Origin: Paraburkholderia phenoliruptrix
GTDB lineage: Bacteria > Pseudomonadota > Gammaproteobacteria > Burkholderiales > Burkholderiaceae
Reading direction: 5' to 3'
Assembly (NCBI RefSeq): GCF_902859825.1
Contig: NZ_CADIKB010000008.1
Span: 62,001 to 126,000 of the forward strand
Length of the DNA: 64,000 nt
Made by a program: the position numbers and the translations under genes. Within the stretch, counting starts at the first letter, position 1. Each line of letters opens with the position of its first letter. Below the pieces are notes generated by a model that made no database searches, was not told where the DNA came from, and saw only the letters and a list, made by a program, of their open reading frames with translations. Shown piece by piece: positions 19,625-26,569 of this stretch.

Positions 19625-19788
19625 GGCAGTCCGATGTAATTGATTCGGCTACCGACAGATTCAGAAACGACATGCCCGTAAAGCCGAGCCGCGCCGCCAG
19701 TTGCTCGGAGCGGGTCACGAGCTCCTCGCGCGTTTCAATGCCGTAAATGTGCGACGCCCCACCCGCGGCACCGTGAAAGTCCTTGAAG
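19625..19788. repeat. 164-bp tandem duplication, copy 1
   Basis: Begins GGCAGTCCGATG and ends GTCCTTGAAG. It is identical base for base to 19789-19952, which follows without any gap. No microhomology is seen at the outer borders. Confidence 0.97.
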
Positions 19789-19952
19789 GGCAGTCCGATG
19801 TAATTGATTCGGCTACCGACAGATTCAGAAACGACATGCCCGTAAAGCCGAGCCGCGCCGCCAGTTGCTCGGAGCGGGTCACGAGCTCCTCGCGCGTTTC
19901 AATGCCGTAAATGTGCGACGCCCCACCCGCGGCACCGTGAAAGTCCTTGAAG
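19789..19952. repeat. 164-bp tandem duplication, copy 2
   Basis: Exact copy of 19625-19788, directly adjacent. Transcription of the methyltransferase gene (minus strand) reads this copy first. Confidence 0.97.
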
Positions 19953-20194
19953 AACAGGTCGTACAGGATAAAACCTAGGTATGACTTGCCCGCGCCGTGG
20001 TCGACGAGCGTGACCGCGCCCTTCTGCTGCTTCAGGTCCGTCAGCAGCGGCTCGATGAACTGGAACAGATGGTAGACCTGCTTCAGCTTGCGGCGGCTGT
20101 CCTGGTTCATCTTGCCGTCGCGCGTCAGGATGTGCAGCTCCTTGAGCAACTCGATGGACTGGTTCGGGCGAATTTCGTGGGTTTTGCTGGACAT

Positions 20195-20578
20195 CGTGGA
20201 AGCCGTCGGCAATTGCGGCCGGAACGTGCGTCAGGTGACGGAAGAAAACAAAAGTTGCTGCCAGTTTACCCAAACGGCGGCCCGTTCACCGAAGAGCGCG
20301 CCAAAACATGCAGGAAGTGCGGCATTCCTGGAACAGTTCCTGCTGTTTTTCGGCACGCCGCGGGAATCCTCCGCGCGCAGCAGAACCGTTTCGCGCCGCC
20401 AAGGTCCCAAAGGCGTAAGCCGTGGTGCCCATAACAACAAGCTGTTGGCCGTGGTGACGAACACCCGGCCCGGATGCAGGTGGGGAGGACGGCTCCGTAA
20501 CACGAGCCGAACGTTACGTAACCGGCAGCGCGCCGCAATGTCGACAGCACTCGCGCCCGGACAATAGAAGAGGCAGCA
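20195..20578. other. Divergent intergenic region
   Basis: 384 bp between the methyltransferase gene (minus) and a small hypothetical gene (plus), so it should hold both promoters. The only clear structure is a perfect 10-bp palindrome GTTACGTAAC at 20513-20522, 57 bp before the plus-strand start. AGAGG 7 bp upstream of the ATG at 20579 serves as ribosome site. No gene is seen. Confidence 0.5.
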
Positions 20579-20899
20579 ATGGATACGGTACCCAACGGAA
20601 ACGTCGAACAGAAGTTCCAGGAAATGATGGCGAAGCTCACGGCCATGCCCGCCTGGAGCGAAAAGCAGCAGCTCGAGCTGGAGATGGCGCGCGACATCTC
20701 CACGGAAATGCTTCGTCTCGCCGAAGTCATGCGCGACGGCAGCGTCGACATGGAAACCTGCCTGACGCTGCTCAAATACGCGAAAGTGCTGGACTTCGTG
20801 ATGACCACGCTCGCTTCGCGGCGCGACATCAAACCGCAAACGCTGCGTGTCATCTTCAAGCTTGCCGGGCTTAAAGTCGACGAAGCCTACCCGAGCTGA
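20579..20899 (+). CDS. Conserved hypothetical protein, 106 aa
   Basis: Predicted to be entirely helical and soluble, with no signal peptide or membrane segment. The sequence is rich in Met, Glu and Leu (EMMAKLTAMPAWSEKQQLEL, later EMLRLAEVMRDG). The ribosome site AGAGG is well placed. I do not recognise a named family. Codon use fits the surroundings, so it is probably a real gene; the function is unknown. Confidence 0.75.
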   Translation: MDTVPNGNVEQKFQEMMAKLTAMPAWSEKQQLELEMARDISTEMLRLAEVMRDGSVDMETCLTLLKYAKVLDFVMTTLASRRDIKPQTLRVIFKLAGLKVDEAYPS

Positions 20900-21039
20900 G
20901 GCTTGGGGCAACGCGTCGAGACGAGATCGACACCACGCCGCGACTCGCGCGAGCGGTCACGCGCCGCTCGCCTCCCCCGCGAGTCAGCGCGGCGGCTCTT
21001 TTTCCTGCCCGAGCGCAGCGAGGAGTTCGAGGCTCAATC

Positions 21040-21082
21040 CGCGAGTCAATGCCGCGATTTAACGCCGCGAGTCAATGCCGCG
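21040..21082. repeat. Short direct repeats CGCGAGTCAATGCCGCG
   Basis: The 17-mer occurs exactly twice, at 21040-21056 and 21066-21082 (period 26 bp). A related CGCGAGTCAGCGCGG stands near 20979. They lie directly after the stop side of the DUF1059 gene, in non-coding sequence. Confidence 0.8.
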
Positions 21083-21084
21083 GC

Positions 21085-21294
21085 TCACGTGCGCGGAGCC
21101 TGAACCGGCGGCGTGCCTTCGTGAAAAAGCGTCCTTAATTGCGACCGGAGTTCCGGCGAATCAGCATGCTTGTGCACGCTGACCGCGTGCTGCACCGCGG
21201 CGTCGAGCAACTCGTCTTCGCTGTCGGCCGATAGCGCGACCGTGCAGTTCATTTCGCTTGGAAACTCGCGGCAGTCGATGTAGTGGCGGGTCAT
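21085..21294 (-). CDS. DUF1059 family small protein
   Basis: A 69-residue soluble protein: MTRHYIDCREFPSEMNC at the N-terminus, then EDELLDAAVQHAVSVHKHAD and SPELRSQLRTLF. This conserved pattern, with an early Cys and a helix rich in Glu/Asp and His, is that of DUF1059, found widely in proteobacteria and actinobacteria with no known role. The ATG at 21294 has AAGGAG 7 nt upstream. The frame stays open to 21615 but that extension is not protein-like. Confidence 0.85.
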   Translation of the reverse strand: MTRHYIDCREFPSEMNCTVALSADSEDELLDAAVQHAVSVHKHADSPELRSQLRTLFHEGTPPVQAPRT

Positions 21295-21675
21295 GGCAGT
21301 CTCCTTGATCGATAGGTGCGGACATCCACGCAGGACACGACGCGCGAACTCGCGCGGCAACGACGCGGTGAGTGGAACGATGCGGGGAACGACGCGAATG
21401 GCGCCCGGAGGAAGGTGTCCAGAAATTATAGTTCGCCATGCTGAATAACAAAGCGGCGGCCTTGCGGCGCGGTGGGCGCAAAGGCGCCGAAATGTAGCGT
21501 TCTCGCGTCTGTGGTGAAGACCGACGCGTTTGCCCGGCGCCGCTTGCAATGTAAAAATAGCGGCCTTCGCGCCACGTCTCACCGCAGCATGCTGTTGCGC
21601 TGGTGAGAGGAGCACGCCCGTTGTTTCGCCGCATAGGCTGCGGCACGCCGCCTCTTCCCTTATCCGCAGGCCCGC
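21295..21675. other. Divergent intergenic region with DUF1059 promoter
   Basis: 381 bp between the DUF1059 gene and the flavoprotein gene. On the minus strand a perfect TATAAT (21425-21430) with TTTGTT about 17 bp upstream makes a plausible DUF1059 promoter with a leader of about 120 nt. No clear plus-strand promoter for the flavoprotein gene and no other gene are seen. Confidence 0.5.
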
Positions 21676-22956
21676 ATGTCATCTTCGTTCGATTCCGCCC
21701 GCGTCGCCGTCATCGGCGGCGGCCCCGCCGGTTTGATGGCCGCCGAGGCGCTTTGCCTGCAAGGCGTGCAGGTGGACGTCTATGACGCCATGCCCTCCGT
21801 GGGCCGCAAATTCCTGATGGCCGGCAAAGGCGGCATGAACATCACGCATTCCGAGCCGCTCGAGCCGTTTCTCGATCGCTACGGCGCGCGCCGCGACCGC
21901 ATCGCGCCGCTTGTGGACGCGTTCGGGCCGCACGCGCTGCGCGCGTGGTTGCGCGAGCTGGGCGTGGAGACGTTCGTCGGCAGCTCGGGACGCGTTTTTC
22001 CGACCGACATGAAAGCCGCGCCGATGCTGCGCGCGTGGCTGCATCGGTTGAGGGAAGGCGGCGTGCGCTTTCACATGCGGCACAAGTGGAGCGGCTGGGA
22101 CGGCGAGCACACGGACGGCGAAGGCGCGACATCCGCCCGCTTGCGCTTCGCGACGCCCGAAGGCGAACAATCCGCCGACTATGACGCCGTCGTACTTGCG
22201 CTCGGCGGCGCCAGCTGGCCGCGCCTCGGGTCCGACGCGGCGTGGGTGCCGTTGCTCACGTCGCGCGGTGTGCCGGTGCAGCCGCTCAAGCCCGCGAACT
22301 GCGGCTTCGACGCCGGCTGGAGCCCTTACCTGGTGGAGCGTTTCGCGGGTCAGCCAGTGAAGTCGGTGGCCATTTCACTCACCGACGTAGACGGAAAAGT
22401 CCACAATCGACAAGGTGAAATACTTCTGACCGAAACCGGCCTCGAAGGCAGTCTGATCTACGCGCTTTCCGCGCCGATTCGCGAGCGGATTGCCGCCGAC
22501 GGCGAACTCACGATTTCGCTGGATCTGGCGCCAGGCCTGGCTCTCGAGCGGGTGGTGGCGGAAGTGACGCGGCCGCGCGGGTCGCGCTCCATGTCGAGTC
22601 ATTTGCAGGGAAGAGTCGGCATTGGCGGCGTGAAACTCGCGCTGCTGCACGAGATTCTGCCGAAGGAAGTTTTCGTCGACGCGACGCGTCTCGCGCATGC
22701 GATCAAGGCGTTGCCCGTGCGGCTGCTGCGCGCGCGGCCCATTGCCGAAGCAATCAGCAGCGCCGGCGGTGTCCCGTTCGAGGCACTGGATGCGCATCTC
22801 ATGGTCGAGCGTGTGCCCGGCGTTTTCTGTGCCGGAGAAATGCTGGACTGGGAAGCGCCGACGGGCGGTTATCTGCTGACGGCCTGTTTTGCGAGCGGTT
22901 TGGTCGCGGGGCGCGGGGCCGCGGCGTTTGCCAAGGCGCGGGCGGGGTTGCCGTAA
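21676..22956 (+). CDS. FAD-dependent flavoprotein (HI0933-like)
   Basis: A 426-residue NAD(P)/FAD-dependent oxidoreductase. The FAD dinucleotide fold is VAVIGGGPAGLMAAEAL, followed by GRKFLMAGKGGMNITHSEP, the HI0933-family block. The C-terminal FAD segment is VPGVFCAGEMLDWEAPTGGYLL. The WSGWDGEH insertion and overall length fit the TIGR03862-type flavoproteins. Reaction unknown; related proteins include BaiN. The gene contains one copy of a 23-bp repeat also found near 24256. Confidence 0.88.
   Translation: MSSSFDSARVAVIGGGPAGLMAAEALCLQGVQVDVYDAMPSVGRKFLMAGKGGMNITHSEPLEPFLDRYGARRDRIAPLVDAFGPHALRAWLRELGVETFVGSSGRVFPTDMKAAPMLRAWLHRLREGGVRFHMRHKWSGWDGEHTDGEGATSARLRFATPEGEQSADYDAVVLALGGASWPRLGSDAAWVPLLTSRGVPVQPLKPANCGFDAGWSPYLVERFAGQPVKSVAISLTDVDGKVHNRQGEILLTETGLEGSLIYALSAPIRERIAADGELTISLDLAPGLALERVVAEVTRPRGSRSMSSHLQGRVGIGGVKLALLHEILPKEVFVDATRLAHAIKALPVRLLRARPIAEAISSAGGVPFEALDAHLMVERVPGVFCAGEMLDWEAPTGGYLLTACFASGLVAGRGAAAFAKARAGLP
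22398..22420. repeat. 23-bp repeat, copy inside flavoprotein gene
   Basis: Exactly matches 24256-24278. A further 8-bp match (ACGTAGAC) stands 13 bp upstream in both places. Here it is coding sequence (VHNRQGE). Confidence 0.9.
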
Positions 22957-23052
22957 GACGGCTCTGCCCGTTACCCGAGAATCGTCTTAAGCCCCACCGG
23001 GCAGTACCCGTTCGCGACTGTTGAACCTCTCACCCGCCGCTTCACAACCGGC

Positions 23053-24180
23053 TCAAGCACGCGCCTTCAGTCGCCACAACGAGGTCACTTCGGCCACGCG
23101 CGCCTTGTAGAGCGGATCCGCCTCATCCGTCGACTTCGGATGCCTCGGGCGAATATCCTCCCGACCGACCACGGTGAGCCCCGCATCGTCGATAGCGGCG
23201 AGCAGCCACTCGCGCGTGCGCAGTCCGAGATGCTCGGCAAAGTCTGACAGAATCAGCCAGCCTTCCCCGCCCGGCGACAGATGTTCCGCGAGGCCCTTGA
23301 GAAAGCCCAGCAGCATGCGGCTTTCCGGATCGTAGACGGCATATTCGATCGGCGAAGCCGGCCGCGCCGGCACCCACGGCGGATTGCAGACGACGAGCGG
23401 CGCGCGTCCTTCCGGAAACAGGTCGGCTTGCACGACTTCGACTTGCTGCTCATAACCGAGGCGGGTCAGATTCTCGCGCGCACACGCAAGTGCCCTCGGA
23501 TCCTGGTCCGTCGCGACAATCTTCTTCACGCCGCGTTTGGCGAGCAGCGCAGAGAGCACGCCGGTGCCCGTGCCGATGTCGAAGGCCTTGTTCAGCGAAG
23601 GCAGCGGCGTGCGCGCGACGAGATCGACATATTCCCCGCGCACCGGCGAAAACACGCCGTAGTGCGGATGAATCCGATCGCCGAGCGCAGGAATTTCCAC
23701 GCCCTTCTTGCGCCATTCGTGCGCGCCGATCAGACCCAGCAGCTCACGCAGCGACACGACCGAGGCTTCGTCGCCCGGCGGCCCGTAAGTTTCGATGCAG
23801 GCTTGCTGCACATCCGGCGCACGGCGCAGCGGAATCGCGTAATCGGCGCCGAGCGGAATCAGGATCATGCCGAGCGTGCGCGCGCGCTGCGACTGCGTCT
23901 GCCGATGCAGGTTGAACGCCTCGAGCGGCGTCGCGCCCTGCTTGCGCGGCTTGCGCTCCAGCCGCCGCGTGACCGCCTGCAGCAATTGACGCGCGTTCTG
24001 GAAGTCGCCGCGCCACAGCAGCGCGGTCCCTTCGCACGCGAGCCGGTAGGCGGAATCGGCGGTGGTTCTGTCATCGGCGACGATCACGCGCTTCGGCGGC
24101 GGCACCGCCGCCTCGGAGCGCCAACGCGCGGTACGGGGGCCGTCGGCTTCGGGCCAGGTGATGCTTGCAGGGCTCGTCAT
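23053..24180 (-). CDS. Class I SAM-dependent methyltransferase
   Basis: A 375-residue protein. The N-terminal half is Arg/Ala-rich and helical. The C-terminal half is a Rossmann methyltransferase: motif I AFDIGTGTGVLSALLA, an acidic residue in VATDQDPRAL, and the catalytic-type NPPW in VVCNPPWVPA. NPPY/W tetrapeptides mark enzymes that methylate planar nitrogens in Gln or nucleobases (PrmC, RlmG, TrmN6 type), so an RNA or protein substrate is likely; the specific target is not deducible. Confidence 0.85.
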   Translation of the reverse strand: MTSPASITWPEADGPRTARWRSEAAVPPPKRVIVADDRTTADSAYRLACEGTALLWRGDFQNARQLLQAVTRRLERKPRKQGATPLEAFNLHRQTQSQRARTLGMILIPLGADYAIPLRRAPDVQQACIETYGPPGDEASVVSLRELLGLIGAHEWRKKGVEIPALGDRIHPHYGVFSPVRGEYVDLVARTPLPSLNKAFDIGTGTGVLSALLAKRGVKKIVATDQDPRALACARENLTRLGYEQQVEVVQADLFPEGRAPLVVCNPPWVPARPASPIEYAVYDPESRMLLGFLKGLAEHLSPGGEGWLILSDFAEHLGLRTREWLLAAIDDAGLTVVGREDIRPRHPKSTDEADPLYKARVAEVTSLWRLKARA

Positions 24181-24255
24181 GGAAGTTGGATGGTTGGGCG
24201 AAGTGGCGCTGCAACGTGCTCTCGGCGCTCAGGCTCGGCGAAACGTAGACAGTTT

Positions 24256-24278
24256 AGTCCACAATCGACAAGGTGAAA
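24256..24278. repeat. 23-bp repeat, intergenic copy
   Basis: Second copy of the 22398-22420 repeat, in the short non-coding gap between the methyltransferase start and the tRNA-Thr terminator. It could be read in a short frame that also gives VHNRQGE, but no convincing gene is present. Confidence 0.9.
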
Positions 24279-24344
24279 GAGATATGGCGATTTTAGGCCT
24301 CAACTGCGCTCACCGTTTGCAGTGTTCACCGCTGAGCGGGCAAT

Positions 24345-24381
24345 AAAAAACGGGGTTCCTGACTGAACAGAAACCCCGTTT
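24345..24381 (-). terminator. Terminator after tRNA-Thr
   Basis: AAACGGGGTT (24348-24357) pairs with AACCCCGTTT (24372-24381). On the minus strand the stem is followed by six T. It ends the tRNA transcript and possibly the whole pet-ssp-tRNA unit. Confidence 0.85.
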
Positions 24382-24389
24382 CGAACTAC

Positions 24390-24465
24390 TGGTGCCGGCT
24401 GCAGGACTCGAACCCGCCACCTCATGATTACAAGTCAAGCGCTCTACCTGATGAGCTAAGCCGGC
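24390..24465 (-). tRNA. tRNA-Thr (anticodon TGT)
   Basis: A 76-nt tRNA with encoded CCA. The acceptor stem GCCGGCT pairs with AGCCGGC; the D-arm (GCTC..GAGC), the anticodon loop CTTGTAA with anticodon TGT, and the T-arm with GTTCGAGTC are all present. The second anticodon stem pair (positions 28-42) is a U-U mismatch. It starts only 19 bp after the sspB stop codon on the same strand, so it is probably co-transcribed or driven from within sspB. Confidence 0.95.
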
Positions 24466-24484
24466 ATGAGGCCGTGATTCTACT

Positions 24485-25012
24485 TCATTTTACGATCTTG
24501 AGGCGAGCCCTCCCGCCACCTTTCGAACCGTCGTCGTCGGGCTGGTCGCCCTCCGGCGCGCGATCGGCTTTGGCGGCGGCGTCGGCTACGGACGGACTCT
24601 CGACCGCACGCGGCGCGACCGGTGAGGCGACCGGTTCGACCGGCTGGGCCGATTCGACCGCTTCGGCGTCTGCGCCCGAATCCTGCGCTTCGCCGCCTGT
24701 CGACTCGACCGGAAACGCCATGCCTTGCCCGTTTTCACGCGCGTAGATCGCGAGAATATTGGCGACCGGCACCTCGATCTTGTGCGACTTGCCGGAGAAA
24801 CGGGCGCTGAACTCGACCCACTCGTTGCCCATCTGCAACTGGCTGGTGGCCTCGAAGCTGATGTTCAACACGATCTCGTTATCGCGCACGAATTGCCGCG
24901 GCACGCGCGTCTGATTGTCGACGCGCACCGCGATGTGCGGCGTGTAGCCGTTATCCGTGCACCATTCGTACAGCGCGCGCAGCAGATAAGGCTTGGTGGA
25001 AATCTCTTGCAT
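24485..25012 (-). CDS. sspB: ClpXP specificity-enhancing factor SspB
   Basis: Adaptor that binds ssrA-tagged proteins and hands them to ClpXP. The first 110 of 175 residues form the substrate-binding domain (KPYLLRALYEWCTDNGYTPH, NISFEATSQL, FSARFSGKSHKIEVPV). The rest is an acidic, Ala/Glu-rich linker ending RARLKIVK, the ClpX-docking tail. sspA lies immediately upstream, the classic sspAB pair. Confidence 0.95.
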   Translation of the reverse strand: MQEISTKPYLLRALYEWCTDNGYTPHIAVRVDNQTRVPRQFVRDNEIVLNISFEATSQLQMGNEWVEFSARFSGKSHKIEVPVANILAIYARENGQGMAFPVESTGGEAQDSGADAEAVESAQPVEPVASPVAPRAVESPSVADAAAKADRAPEGDQPDDDGSKGGGRARLKIVK

Positions 25013-25082
25013 CAGCAGTCCTCTTACCGGGCGCGGAGCCGCGCGCGACGAGCCGCGCGGCGCCCTGCGCCCAAAGCCAAAC

Positions 25083-25694
25083 TCAACGACGCATCACCTT
25101 TTCGGAAGGCGTGAGCGCCTCGATATAAGCCGGACGGCTGAAAATGCGCTCGGCGTATTTCATGAGCGGCGCCGCGTTCTTCGACAGCTCGATGCCATAG
25201 TGATCCAGGCGCCACAGCAGCGGCGCGATCGCGACGTCGAGCATGGAGAACTCTTCGCCGAGCATGTACTTGTTTTTCAGGAAGATCGGCGCGAGTTGCG
25301 TCAGACGGTCGCGAATCGCGAGGCGCGCTTTCTCGTGGTTCTTCTCGGCGGCCTTGCCTTTTTCGTTTTCGAGCGTGCCGACGTGCACGAACAGCTCCTT
25401 CTCGAAGTTGAGCAGGAACAGGCGCGCGCGGGCGCGCTGAACCGGGTCGGCCGGCATGAGTTGCGGGTGCGGGAAGCGCTCGTCGATATACTCGTTGATG
25501 ATGTTCGATTCGTACAGAATCAGGTCCCGTTCGACGAGGATCGGCACTTGACCATACGGATTCATCACGGCGATGTCTTCCGGCTTGTTAAACAGGTCGA
25601 CGTCGCGGATCTCGAAGTCCATGCCCTTTTCGAACAACACCAGCCGGCAACGCTGGGAGAACGGGCAAGTAGTGCCGGAATACAGAACCATCAT
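25083..25694 (-). CDS. sspA: Stringent starvation protein A (GST fold)
   Basis: A 203-residue GST-fold protein: N-terminal thioredoxin-like half (LYSGTTCPFSQRCRLVLFEK, then NPYGQVPILVERDLILYES) and an all-helical C-terminal half. SspA binds RNA polymerase and supports stress and stationary-phase transcription and acid tolerance; it is not thought to be a true GST. It lies about 95 bp after petC and 70 bp before sspB, all on the minus strand. Confidence 0.95.
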   Translation of the reverse strand: MMVLYSGTTCPFSQRCRLVLFEKGMDFEIRDVDLFNKPEDIAVMNPYGQVPILVERDLILYESNIINEYIDERFPHPQLMPADPVQRARARLFLLNFEKELFVHVGTLENEKGKAAEKNHEKARLAIRDRLTQLAPIFLKNKYMLGEEFSMLDVAIAPLLWRLDHYGIELSKNAAPLMKYAERIFSRPAYIEALTPSEKVMRR

Positions 25695-25790
25695 GATTTA
25701 CGTTTCCTCAAAAAGCTGAAGGGCCAGCGCGCGGAAAAACCGTTCAGCAGGTTTTTCCTGGCGCCGGCCCCACGCCGTGGTGCGGCGTGA

Positions 25791-26546
25791 TTATTTGATA
25801 TGTTTCCAGTACGCGGCGTTCAGTCGCCAGGCGAAAAAGCTCAGAATACCGAGGAACAACAGCACCCACACGCCAAGTTGCTTGCGGGTCTTCTGCGTCG
25901 GCTCGGACATCCAGGACAGATACGACACAAGGTCGGCCACAGCAGAATCATAATCTACCGGCGACATCGTCCCCGGCGTGACCTGCTGGAAGCCCACAAA
26001 TTTGTGCACCGTTTCGCCCGTTCTTTCGTCGACTTCGTCACCGAACTTCGCGGTACGTTGCCCCTGAAGCTGCCACAGCACGTGAGGCATGCTCACGTTT
26101 TCATACACCAGATTGTTCCAGCCGGTCGGCCGCGTATTGTCGCGATAAAAACTGCGCAAATACGTGTACAGCCAGTCCTTGCCGCGCGCCCGCGCTTCCA
26201 CTGACAAATCCGGCGGACTCGCGCCGAACCACGCTTTCGCGTCGTCCGGGCGCATTGCCACGGTCATCGTATTGCCGATCTTGTCGGTGGTGAAGAGCAG
26301 GTTCGACTGAATTTCGTTCGGCGTGATGCCTAAGTCGGTCAGCCGGTTGTAGCGCATCAGGTTCGCGCTGTGGCAATTCAGGCAGTAGTTTACAAACAAT
26401 TGCGCGCCGTGCTGCAAAGAAGCGAAATTGTCTGCGTTATCCGGCGCGTGGTCGAGGTGGATATTCTCGTCCGCGAAAGCCGGGCCGGCCAGCACCGCGA
26501 GCAGTGTCGCGCCGATCAGCGCGCACGTCGAAAGCAGCTTTTTCAT
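25791..26546 (-). CDS. petC: Ubiquinol-cytochrome c reductase, cytochrome c1
   Basis: Cytochrome c1 subunit of respiratory complex III (251 residues). It has a Sec signal peptide (KLLSTCALIGATLLAVLAG), the heme c site CLNCH, a Met axial-ligand region (TVAMRPDDAKAWFG) and a C-terminal membrane anchor (GVWVLLFLGILSFFAWRL). It passes electrons from the Rieske centre to soluble cytochrome c. A CACGCCG/CGGCGTG hairpin sits right after the stop codon without a T-run. Confidence 0.97.
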   Translation of the reverse strand: MKKLLSTCALIGATLLAVLAGPAFADENIHLDHAPDNADNFASLQHGAQLFVNYCLNCHSANLMRYNRLTDLGITPNEIQSNLLFTTDKIGNTMTVAMRPDDAKAWFGASPPDLSVEARARGKDWLYTYLRSFYRDNTRPTGWNNLVYENVSMPHVLWQLQGQRTAKFGDEVDERTGETVHKFVGFQQVTPGTMSPVDYDSAVADLVSYLSWMSEPTQKTRKQLGVWVLLFLGILSFFAWRLNAAYWKHIK

Positions 26547-26569
26547 CTTCGTGTTCTCCTCGCTCGCGG

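Larger units (their letters stand above)
19188..20194 (-). pseudogene. SAM methyltransferase gene broken by a 164-bp tandem duplication
   Basis: Two overlapping frames together encode one class I methyltransferase of the Methyltransf_32 type (motif I VTLVDHGAGKSYLGF, later VVVPCCQAEV). The N-terminal part runs from the ATG at 20194. It leaves frame when it exits the first-read copy of an exact 164-bp repeat and stops at 19715. The C-terminal part is open from a GTG at 19718 to 19188. Since 164 is not a multiple of 3, the duplication shifts frame. Removing one copy gives a continuous 280-residue protein with a normal junction (SITSDCLPAQIDIV). As it stands the gene is disrupted, unless both halves are made and assemble: the stop and the GTG overlap as GTGA. 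Confidence 0.85.

Noticed and set aside
22964..23004. CTGCCCG ... CGGGCAG inverted arms between convergent genes
   Set aside because: The loop is 27 nt and no T-run follows; I see no support for a terminator or site.
24243..24346. A small gene starting MAILGLNCAH after AAGGTGAAAG
   Set aside because: Only 20 codons, no relatives known, and it runs into the terminator; only the shared 23-bp repeat is notable.
25771..25789. CACGCCG/CGGCGTG hairpin after the petC stop
   Set aside because: There is no T-run on either strand, so it does not qualify as an intrinsic terminator; sspA probably continues on the transcript.
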